The translations under genes were made by a program, and so were the position numbers. Positions 25,102-35,533 of a stretch of DNA of 64,000 nt are shown in pieces. Source of the DNA: Umbelopsis ramanniana AG (taxonomy: Eukaryota > Mucoromycota > Umbelopsidomycetes > Umbelopsidales > Umbelopsidaceae). Every line of letters starts with the position of its first letter. Positions within the stretch are counted from its first letter, which is position 1. Location: contig NW_026252095.1 of NCBI RefSeq assembly GCF_025399195.1, positions 310,001-374,000 of the forward strand. The letters are read 5' to 3'. Under the pieces are notes generated by a model, which saw only the letters and a list, made by a program, of their open reading frames with translations, was not told the origin of the DNA and ran no database searches.

Positions 25102-25821
25102 TGGGCACCTCGAATGTAACATATACCACTTGGATAGATCGCAATGTTAGTGGACGAAAGCGATCGCGACACTGAGCATTGGTTGCTAAGCAGCAGATAT
25201 GCTCAAAGAAATACGACTCCATTTCATTAATAAACAAACCCTAGGAATATTGTGGAAGGATGGTCGACGACCTGCTTTTGCAATGCTTTTGTTCTCTACG
25301 ATATCCAACCAGGCACCAAACCGCTTGCATTCAAAACCTCACATTGTTCATTGAAAAAGTAATTTATTGCACGCATATTCTAGAATAAAATCACCACCAC
25401 TACTAAATACCTTGGCCGTTACCTGTGATAATCAAATCATTAGTAAATATGAAACAATGAAATTAAAACCGTTCAATAACAGATCGATGGACAAATCAGT
25501 GTAACTATGACATAAAAAAGGGTCATAACAGCCGAGGACTCAATACGAGTCCTCAAATTGCTGCTCGTGTAAACATTTGCTATCATCCCTTTGTCCATGT
25601 GTTGCTATGCAGTAGAAAGATAGATGAGTACTTACAGTTCAAATAGGATAGATGGATGGATGGATGAGAGAAGGAAAGAAGGATGGATGGATAGCATTCG
25701 ATGAATCGAGATTGAAATGTATAAAAAAAAAATTATATTTAAACTCCACGTCCCACACGCGACTTTTGTGTCAGTCAAACCAGTATTTGGCAGCAACCTC
25801 GCCTTTGCCACGCTGCAGATC
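25102..25821. other. Intergenic, 720 bases, with GATG-type simple repeat
   Basis: No gene seen. It should contain the 3' untranslated region of the JMJD4-like gene and the promoter of the LSH-like gene. A degenerate tetranucleotide GATG tract occupies about 25651-25695. Confidence 0.7.
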
Positions 25822-28817
25822 ATGTTGTCTACTGCGACTTCCAGTAACCTCAACAACGCTGCCTCTAGTGCCAAGCCTGAGGTAGACTCTACTGCTAATA
25901 GTGAGATTCAGTCAGAAACCTCACCTGTATGTGGCATTGCTCGTTTCTAAGAAATTACTGTCAAAATGACTAAACTCACCGCGTATATTACAGGTCTCAA
26001 CATCGCAGACCACTCCATTAGCCAGTGATGGAGAACCTGAACAAAATGAAAATATTATAACTGAAGCTATGAAGCAAGAGGAGGAGGAACTTGCCAAAGC
26101 AACTGAGGAAGAAGAACAGTCTGTCCTAGCAAAGGTATGTGTCAAGTAACTTGTCAAATTGCTAACGCAGCATCTGATATTTATCAATTTTTGTATCAGG
26201 CCAAGCAAGAATTTGACGCTAACGTCCGGGATAACCGTCTCAAAAGTCTTCACTTCTTGCTCGAGCAGTCATCTGCTTATGCCACTATATTGGGGCAGAG
26301 AATGGAAAAGCAAAAGGAGGAGGCCAAAGAAAGAGCTTCCAAGACAAACGCGAAACCAGATAAAGAGCCAGTACAACCCACCTTAGAGCAATCAACTAAT
26401 GCTAGAACAACTAGAAGCGGTGAAAAGGCTGTTACCGCCGCACCCACCAAGACTCGTAAAGGCGCGAATACAGACGCCAAAAAACGAAAGGCAAAGGAAG
26501 ATGGGTATAATCTGGAAGACTATATTGATACTGAAGACCTCAAGCGAAGAAAAGTCGGAGAGAAGAACATTGATGAAGCCATCCAAGAAGACCATAAAGC
26601 TGCCAAGGATGCTGATGAGCAACGAACAAAGCCATCCGCCTCTGCCCAACAGCCGGCTCTGGTCACTGGAGGTATTTTGCGCGACTATCAATTGGCAGGT
26701 GTAGAGTGGTTGATTACGTTGTGGGAGAACGGATTGAATGGAATTCTAGCAGATGAAATGGGTTTAGGAAAGGTTAGTGTTCTAGCTATTGCCGACGATG
26801 TGAGTACAGAGAATTCATAGTTGACTAACTTATTCACTCAAACAGACTCTCCAAACGATTGCATTCATCGCACATCTTAAAGCTATGAATGTCGCTGGAC
26901 CCTACCTTATTTGCACACCTCTTTCCACCTTGGCTAATTGGGTACAAGAGTTCCACAGGTCAGTAATGAGAATCAACTTCCCCTTGCTGTTATCATTGTA
27001 TCCACTTATTAATTACCATTATACTTTCAATAGATTCACTCCTGGTATCAATGTACTTTTGTATCACGGTACCAAAGAAGAAAGATTGCATATGATTAAT
27101 CGAAAGCTTCAACCAAAGAAGCAAATGCAGCAAGACTTTCCAATTGTCGTCACCAGCTACGAAATTGTCATGAATGATCGCAAATTTCTGCAAAAGTATT
27201 CCTGGAAGTACATTGTTGTCGATGAAGGTCACAGAATCAAGAACCTGAACTGCAGGTTGATTCATGAATTGAAGAGCTTCAAGAGCGCCAACCGCTTGCT
27301 TCTAACCGGAACACCACTGCAAAATAGTTTGGCGGAGTTGTGGAGTCTACTTAATTTCTTACTACCTGAGATTTTTAACGATTTGGATACCTTCCAATCA
27401 TGGTTCGATTTCTCGGACATGAGCAAACAAAGTGGACGCGACAGAATCATGAAAGAAGAAGAAGAAGATAAAGTAGTGACCAAACTTCACATGATCTTAA
27501 GACCATTCCTGCTTCGACGTCTAAAAATTGATGTGGAAAAATCTCTGCCCAGGAAGAAGGAATATTTATTGTACGCTCCGCTTACAAAGCCACAAAAAGA
27601 ACTGTATGATGCCATCATCCGTCGCGATTTGCGTAAACATCTTGTGGCGCAAATGACCGATACAAGTGTCAATAACAAGGAGGAAGAATCGGAAATGTTG
27701 GATGAAACGAATGGACCAAGGCGATCCAGGAGAGGAAACCAAACTACAAGCTACAAAGATGTTGGAGATAGAGATTTCTTTAGTGGGAAAGAAAACAAGC
27801 AAGGCGAATCAGTGGTTGACAACGCAACACTTGGCAAGAAGCATGAGCTATCCACCGTCCTTAAGCAAGTCAACGGTTTGCACTTGCAGAACATTGTTAT
27901 GCAATTGCGTAAAGTGTGCAATCATCCATTCCTGTTCGACTGGCCCATCGACCGAGCTACCAACCAACCTGTTCTGAGCGATGAACTTGCTGCTCAATCT
28001 GGAAAGGTGCTTTTGCTGGACCGATTATTGACAGCTCTCTTTGAGCGCGATCACAAGGTGCTGGTGTTCTCACAAATGACCAAAATGCTGGACATCTTGG
28101 AAGATTGGGCAACCGAACTCAAGGGTTGGCCAATTTGTCGATTGGACGGAAGCGTTTCTCAGGAAGAACGTCGTCAACAGATCGCCCACTTTAATGACCC
28201 CGAAAGCAATGTTCGTCTCTTCTTACTGTCGACTCGCGCAGGTGGTTTGGGAATCAACCTCACTGCTGCCGATACTGTTGTCATCTTTGACAGCGACTGG
28301 GTAAGTTTTCGCATTTTCAAGAGATACCATACGTTACCTGGCTGTAACTGTTGCTCACGTTTGAATCATTTAGAATCCTCAAATGGATCTTCAAGCACAA
28401 GACAGAGTGCATCGTATCGGACAGACTAAACCTGTACTTATCTATAGATTTGTGGCTGCTAACACTGTTGAAGCCAAGATATTAGAACGTGCAACTGCAA
28501 AGAGACGTCTTGAAAAGCTCGTGATTCACAGCAGCAAATTCAGAGCACCCGTGGCCTCCTTGACACCTTCCGAGAAGAGGGAACGTGAAACATCATTACG
28601 AGAACTGGCTGATATTTTAGCATCTGAAGACGGCGAACAAGTGCAAATTGTCGCTCAAGGGGATAAGGTCATTTCTGATGAAGATCTCGAGAAACTCTTG
28701 GATCGTAGGGAAAGCGTCTTCCACGGTGAGAGCTCAACTGAGACTGGCCAATTTAGAGAAATTGATACAAGCGAATCACGCGATACCAAGAACGAGATAC
28801 TAGCCACAAGGGTGTAA
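25822..28817 (+). CDS. SNF2-family chromatin remodeler, LSH/HELLS/DDM1 (Irc5) type
   Basis: ATP-dependent nucleosome remodeler. The family includes mouse LSH/HELLS and plant DDM1, needed for DNA methylation of repeats, and yeast Irc5. The start at 25822 ([10 protein letters not shown]) is followed by an acidic coiled stretch ([19 protein letters not shown]), a Lys-rich linker, then the ATPase: [26 protein letters not shown] (Walker A), [25 protein letters not shown] (DEGH box), [57 protein letters not shown] and [14 protein letters not shown]. An acidic insert (about 27660-27840) separates the lobes, as in HELLS. Six exons. No DNA methyltransferase gene is in this window. Confidence 0.92.
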
Positions 28818-29012
28818 TAGTCCGTATCATTCTATGTTTCTCGATCATTTCTTTTTATTCGTCCATTGATTATTTGCTGCATTTTCCATCATAACAAGTT
28901 TTTTCTTTTCTTTGCCCCCAATTTAACTCATACAAACAACGAAGAATGAATAAAGAGTGCTTTATATCTATTTACACCTATGCTTTGGAACAGGTCGGTA
29001 TTCCGCTATTAG

Positions 29013-29132
29013 TTATCCCAAGATGAAGTCGTCAGCATCTGCGTAATCCATAACCACACCAGCACCTCTGCCATGGATGTAACTCCAACCTTTTACACGA
29101 ACATAGAGTGATGGAGCTGTATTAGTGCGCCA

Positions 29133-29171
<39 letters not shown>

Positions 29172-31341
29172 GGTCCTTTATACCGCTCAGCTTACATGAA
29201 GCAGGATGTACACCAGTATACACCCAAGGATATTGGAAGAAATGTGTAACCATATAGAGAGCCAGACTAATGGTATCAGAAGACAAGTCAATGATTGTTG
29301 AGCTAAAAGCCGATACTCCATACCAGCGAATATCCCTTGCCTACAGTCAACAAATACCAGACGAATTCACGTCTCAACCCCTGCAGTAAAACGGCTAATG
29401 GAGTGATAGTAATCAGTAAGACTGACACCGCTTTCGCTATGATATTGATCAATTAGTAGTTTATATGCCTTGTTAAAGCTAACATAATGAATGGTTACCC
29501 ATGGTCAGCGTGAAACCATGCTGTATGTGGTAAACGATGGACTTGAGCCAGTTGAAAGGGAGTAAATTGGAGTAAAGACATGTTCCTTGCAGTTGTGTTG
29601 TGAACCTCTCCGTCATTTGATACATGGTAGTGTTTATCTTGTCGACAGAATCTTCCAATCCTTCTAGCAGTCGCACTTCGTGAGACTAAAATGACACTTG
29701 TGTAAGGAGAGGGCGGCTAAAACGACAACAGCCATTCGTTAGTTCACCTCTAATTTGTCCAATACAGTATGTATATCGCTGTGCATTGACCCAGCTTCTT
29801 CAAGCGCACCCATGACAAGTGATTTATAGACTTCGAATTCACCAATGACCTACAGAACCTTTGAGCCATAATATAAGAATGCTGATTGACATTGCGGTCA
29901 CTCACATGATTGGTTATTTCCTCTTCTCTTTCTGCGACACTTGTCATTTTTTGCAGGGCCATATCGACTATCTGATCCATAGCTATACTGTATTCATCAG
30001 CGAGTTGGGAAAGTGTGTTCTGTAGTTCGGTAGCTTGTTTTTGTGCACGGTGAAGTTCATCGGTTTGTATCTTGGAGTATTCCTGTTGGAGTCTGAACAC
30101 ATCATTTCCAATGAATCAGACTGAAAACAAGTAAAAAAATGTTTAACTTGCCTGATTTTGTTTCAACGACCTTTCGATTTCCACCTGTATGTTTTTCAGT
30201 CTTTCCATTGATTGTTGTTCTTTCCTGTACTGATAAATGAGGCCTTGTTGTTGCTGTCGTAGAATATCGTAGTTGATTAATTGATTGACAGTGATGTTTC
30301 GATGCAATTTTAGCAAAATATCTCAAGTACGGTCGAGACGGATAAGTAGAATATCTCCTTTATTGAAGCAAGCCCAATACCTCTGTTAAACACTTACCTC
30401 GTTCAATAAAGTGTCTCATTGCATAGCACATAGAAACTAGTGGGGTTTTAGCATATCGCATTACTTAAAAAACTATGCATGAACCTGTCATATGGGCAAT
30501 ACAGACCTACTTGTCGAAGATAACCTAGTAAATGCATTTTAATAATTACCTCTTCAAACGGATCATCTGCAAATCAAATTGATAGTCATTTACCACTGTA
30601 GGATGTCCACCATTGCGGTACTTGAGCTAGTGACCTATCTCCAATTCTCTGGTCAGACAAAGAGGCTACAGAAACGAGTTGGTTAGGTGCAAATACCTAA
30701 TACACTGCAAAAGACTTTGTTCAGATGTTATGCTGGCGCATTCCGGCGGAAGTGACTGACTCGCTGTATCCAGCTCACACTTGGTCAAAGCTACTGCATC
30801 TGTTAACGAAAATGGAGAGGGAGGTTCAATGGCGACAAGCAAGCATATTTTGCGATAAAAACCCTTTTCTTTGCCCATACATTGGATTTTGGAGATAGAC
30901 AAAGTGTCCATGGCAGTACAGCCTTGTTTCAACGCAGCAGTAGCAAGCTGGAAACAATCGCCCCTTGTCTGTAGCTGTTCCAACGCAGCTGATATTTGGG
31001 TTATACCATGTTATCAATATCATCACGCATTGGCGGATCATTCGCGTATCTTAGAGTCCTACCTAAGCCATGTTCGACGGCTATCTTTTCACTAGAGTCT
31101 GGACTGAAAAATAATGGCTCCCAGTCTGACAAAGCGAAGCTTACGGTAAGTGCGTCTATTGTGCTAGTTTTTCATGAACCCGACAAACTACGCATTCTGA
31201 TATACTTTCTTCCTCTTTTGATTTGGAGCTTCGACCTGGTACATTGAATTGCAATATGGATGCTGCGGCAAGGCCGACAAGACACCAGGTTGTACGGACT
31301 ATCACCATGGAATATAGGATGGAAAAGGTAAAAGCAAGCAT
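29013..31341 (-). CDS. KAR5: Nuclear fusion (karyogamy) protein KAR5/Brambleberry family
   Basis: Nuclear-envelope/ER membrane protein required for nuclear membrane fusion after mating. Exon 1 encodes a signal peptide (MLAFTFSILYS, then VRTTWCLVGLAAAS). Spliced exons give GDCFQLATAALKQGC, the Cys-bearing block YAVALTKCELDTASQSLPPEC, then CIRSLSDQRIGDRSLAQVP and QWWTSYS, and CYAMRHFIERDILLKLHRN, matching the family pattern. A long coiled coil follows (EYSKIQTDELHRAQKQATEL onward), then hydrophobic segments (KAVSVLLITITPLAVLLQG) as membrane anchors, and a tail ending ADADDFILG. At least 10 exons; one intron uses a GC donor. The joins after about 29460 are the least certain, and the last about 80 codons could be mis-spliced. 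Confidence 0.8.
29136..29170. repeat. Poly(A) homopolymer, 35 bases
   Basis: Uninterrupted run of A on the + strand, lying in the last intron of KAR5. On the gene strand it is a T run about 30 bases upstream of the acceptor TAATACAG, so it acts as an extreme polypyrimidine tract. Length is likely variable and may carry sequencing error. Confidence 0.95.
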
Positions 31342-31646
31342 TTAGCCATCAATGACAGCACTGGAACAAAATAATAATACGCCGCCCAGATAAATTGGGG
31401 AATGTGATATAAATGTTAGTGGTTTTTTTTTTCTTGAAGTAAATGAATGTTGAAGTAAATGATTGCTAAAACTACAGATTGTCTTTGTCTATGTACTTCC
31501 ATGTTGGAAAAATAGCAGAATTTGATACAAATAACAAGGTGATGAGAAGAGAAAGGGACTGTGTGTGCAGTTGTAAAATGATAGAGCCCAAACAAAAACA
31601 TGTAGAAGGAAACAAATGAATGTGTGTATAGAAAAAGTCAGTGATA
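31342..31646. other. Intergenic between KAR5 start and kelch-kinase stop
   Basis: About 305 bases with no gene. It should hold the 3' end of the kelch-kinase transcript and the KAR5 promoter; an AT-rich block with a T-run lies near 31423-31434. Confidence 0.7.
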
Positions 31647-34600
31647 TCATGGTCCTTCAGTCGGAAGGGAGTCCTTTGTGACAATGTCTGCAGTTTGAGG
31701 CAGAACATTGTTTACAACATCCACGGTATGGCGCTGACCGCGTTGACTGGGAGTTCGTTGAGGCAATTGTTGAGCTTGTCTCAGGTAAGTTGATCGCTAA
31801 AATGTAGGTACTGTCAAAACATATTGCCATTCGAAAGTCAACTTTGCAAAAAAAAGCCTGTGTACTTACCAGAACAGAAGCAACATCGCTTCGCTTTGCT
31901 GGATCTCGGCTAAGAAGGGTGCGAATTAAAGTGCGCGAATGACTGTCTTGTATGAGACTATCCAATCCAGGAATTTCCAGCTCGCACTCATCGTTCCATC
32001 GCAGTCCGTTATTGAGGGCTGGTGTCGTGCTAGAGGGATGTGAAATGAAGTGTAGAATGGTAGAATCCGTAATATTATTAGGGAACAGAGGACTGTTGGT
32101 CTCCAGTTCATAAACCACACATCCCAAAGCCCACATATCGATGCTTGCAGCCGCCACAACACCGTTGGCTCCTTCGAGACCATAAGTTGTTGCACGAGCC
32201 ACCTCGGGTGGACAGTATCGAGGAGTAATTACACCAACCAGTTCTTCTCCAATGGTACGACTTGCTTCAAAGTCGATGAGTTTCCAGTGCCCATTACGAC
32301 GATTGTGCATTACATTACTTGGTTTGAGGTCACAGAATGCAATACCTCGTGAGTGGCACCATCCAAGACTTTCTGTAATTTCCTTGATGATGGCATGCAA
32401 ACCTGGGGCTCGTCTTTTGTTGCGTCGAGCATGACGGATAATAGACCCAAGGGTTTCATCCAGACATTCCATCACCGTCGCGTATTGAACATTTTCTTCC
32501 TCCGACGGCTGAGTCTTGTTCTTCTGGTTTTGAATGGTCAGGACTTCTACCAGCTCGACCACATAAGGTGAGCGAAGCTTCATCAAAGTGCGACATTCCC
32601 GCTCCCAAGCTTCTCGTCTACCAAACCATTTGATGGTTCTTGGTGTATGATTATCCGTAGTTTGAACAAAGATAACGCTATTGGAGGGACCTTCAATTGT
32701 CGATCGTTCAAGGTCCGCGGTATACCTTCCAGGAAGACTTGCGATAAATCCGGATGTAGCTTCGGAAGGCGTCCGAATTTCGCTTTCCGGAGTCGAGAGT
32801 ACATCTGAACTTGATTGGCGACTACTTTCTGGTGCCACGCTATCGCGGGGGGATTCAATGACCACTTCGCTGGTATCTGGCATATTTCCTAAAGTTGCTA
32901 GCATATCCAGGGGACTGACAGCGCGGTAAATATCACTACCACCCGTGCTTGGCACACTGGAGGTGGATAGATTGGGCAATGAAGCACTGGGCGGCGTGGC
33001 AGGTCGGGCAACAGGAACGCTGGAGTGCTGATGATGGGTCAGTGGTATTGTGCTTCGACTCAAATGTTTGGATGCATACAAGGCAGCACTGGGAGATGAC
33101 GACGTAGTGGCTACGCTGAAGTGTCGACTGGATCCAGAAGGAGGTATGTATCGAATAGGTGGAGGTCCATCACCATTGAACGATAAAGAATCAGCAAAGG
33201 TCCATGCCTCATCGTCGTCCACATTTTGTGAGTTGGCCGCAGGTGGGATGGTATTATCCGTCTGCTTTGCAATGGCATGTGTAATCATCACAGGAGCAAC
33301 CATATCACTGGTGGTATTCATACTGCTGCGGAATACTTCCATACTGCTGCTGAGAGGAGCGCCTTCATGATAGCTAATAGGTTGGCTCAAGCGGTGATCA
33401 ATGTTAACACTGTGATTGGCATGTGGTGATGTAATGGCTCTAGAATATTCGTTGGGCTTTTGTCGCTCATAACTATCGAATTCATTGGGAGTTTGACCAG
33501 GTCCCTGAAATTGCAAAAATCCGTTGCTGGGATGAGAGTTTCGATCGAACGGGCTCCTTCGTCCAGAGTCATTCGAATCCCGGCTTAAACCTTCTGAATC
33601 ATTGTGGGCTATAGGTGGCATCATCTCCAGCACGCCGGATAAGAAGCGAGAATTTCGATCGCCAAGTTCAGACATAGTACCCATTCGACCAACGGAATCG
33701 TTCATGGTACTAAGCGTCCAGGCAGTTGAGTGTCGATTGCTAGTATTGACTACATTTTGGTTGGTGGGTTCCGTCATTCCGAAAGAGCTGTTTCCGTGTT
33801 CCGTCAGATTTTTGCTACTCCCATCCTTAAAGGAATCTGGAGGAAAGCCTTCGCGGACAAACACTTCCTTGTCTGTTACGATATACTTATTATTTTGATG
33901 TCGGCGATAAAGGACGATGCCAAGGATAATGGCGGCAATGGCAACAACACCACCCACAACAGAACCAGCAATGATGGGAGTAGTGTTGAGGGAACTATGA
34001 CCAGTTGTAGGTGGCGTGTTATTCGTTGATGAAGCTGAGGGAGGGCTATTGGACGACGTGGTCGCCGTAGGATAACCAGTACTGGGTACGGATGACCAGG
34101 TCCAGTTATTGCTGTTTAACACATACATATTATTATCGTTGGTAGCACTAGGACCCCACCCTCCGTAGAAATAGATATTTTTGGAGGAGCTGTCATAAAC
34201 GGCGGAGTGACCTAAAAATACAAACGGGTGGTAGGAAATGAGAATTACATGTTATCACAACCTTCTCATCAGTACAGCAAATTTTGTACGAACCCATTCG
34301 CATACTGGGGCCATTCGCCTTGTTTGTATCTTGCCGTAGCCAAGTTAAAGTCGGCCAGGCACTGGCATCCAAGATCCAAACATCGTTATCGACCGGTTGG
34401 TTCGTACCACCACCATAGATAATCGCTTTATCGGTCAGACATGTGGCGGTGTGCAGTCGTCTTGGGCCGGGAGACGCTCCGCCAACCGAGCCCACGGCGT
34501 AGTTTAGATTCCACGTACTCGATCCCAGGTTGTAAATATTAACATCGCTTAGTACTTCATTGGCAACTCCAGTAGACGAGCCGCCAAAAGTAATCATACA

Positions 34601-35405
34601 GTTACACTTGGGAAGATAACATGACGCGTGTTCAGTTAAGGCGGGACCATTAGGCGCATTACTCCATGAAAAGGAGTTGGCGTCCATTGATGATAAGGTA
34701 TTTTGAACCGAGTTAGATTGGATGAGACCATTCACGTCGACGGAAGAGCCTCCATAGGAATAAACGGTGTTATTAACGATGATGGCAGAGAAGCCTTGGG
34801 TTCGTGTAGGCGGTTGCACTTCTAAGGATGGATAAACAGGGTCATAGCTGAGATTAGTTTTATTTTGGCCACATACCACAGGATAATATAAATATATATA
34901 TATTGCAAAATGATGTGCTGCAGCACATGAAACTAAATGAACTTACGGGGTGGTGGAAAACTCCATGACCAAGACGTAGTGTCCAAGACTTGAAGTGTAC
35001 CAATGGTTGATCCTCCTGTGGTGTTGCTAACGATAGCCAGCATTTGACCTTGGCTGGGTAAATTGAGGGCTTGAAATAATACCTGAGGTAGCAAAGTACC
35101 TGAGGTAGTCTGTACAATGGGTTGCGGGTTATACCATGAACCATTGACATTCCATGCCCAAACGTCGTCTGATCCTGTCAAGGTGCCAGAATTATTGGCG
35201 GTTGGATCTTTGACACCACCGTACACGATCACATAGGGTGGTTGGAACACTGACCACCCACCAAAAAAAAAGAGTGAGCGAGTTTGAAACGAACGCTTAA
35301 AATAAAAGCAGAAGCGTCCTTACCTGCTGCATGGCCTGCTCGCCAAGGCACATTAGAGTTCGGTAAACCCAATTGCTGATTGTAGGGCAGTGATTGCTGA
35401 GCCAT
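31647..35405 (-). CDS. Kelch-repeat ectodomain / transmembrane / protein kinase (receptor-like kinase architecture)
   Basis: Predicted protein of about 1,150 residues in five exons. The first about 400 residues are kelch/galactose-oxidase-type beta-propeller repeats with many Asn-X-Ser/Thr sites (VIVYGGVKDP, NTVYSYGGSS, MITFGGSS, AIIYGGGTN, IYFYGGWG, MYVLNSNNWTW). A Ser/Thr/Pro linker precedes one membrane span (IIAGSVVGGVVAIAAIILGI, about 33900-33980) and a basic stop-transfer LYRRHQNNK. The cytoplasmic part is long and Ser-rich, then carries a kinase domain (about 32750-31870): TIKWFG (Lys), WERECRTL (helix-C Glu), FCDLKPSNV (catalytic loop, HRD replaced by FCD), LIDFEAS (DFG replaced by DFE), RYCPPEV and DMWALGCVVYEL. 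Lys, Glu, Asp, Asn and metal Asp remain, so activity is possible. Splicing out the last intron gives a stop at 31647-31649. The 5' end is uncertain: hydrophobic sequence upstream of the ATG at 35405 has no start codon. Ligand and substrate are unknown. Confidence 0.85.
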
Positions 35406-35533
35406 GCATCCAAGCAAAAGAAAATAAAAACGGAGCAGTTGGAAGAAAATACTCTAGCAATAAATATAGACAAGTTCAGTGTAACCTTTCTCTGGGGGGA
35501 GACTCATCCGTTTTTATTAACAACATTCTTTCT

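Noticed and set aside
25640-25700. GATG repeats considered as a regulatory or mobile element end
   Set aside because: Simple microsatellite with degenerate units; no inverted partner or target duplication.
33540-33600. TTCGAATCCCG resembling a tRNA B box
   Set aside because: Lies inside the kelch-kinase coding exon; no matching A box or cloverleaf arms around it.
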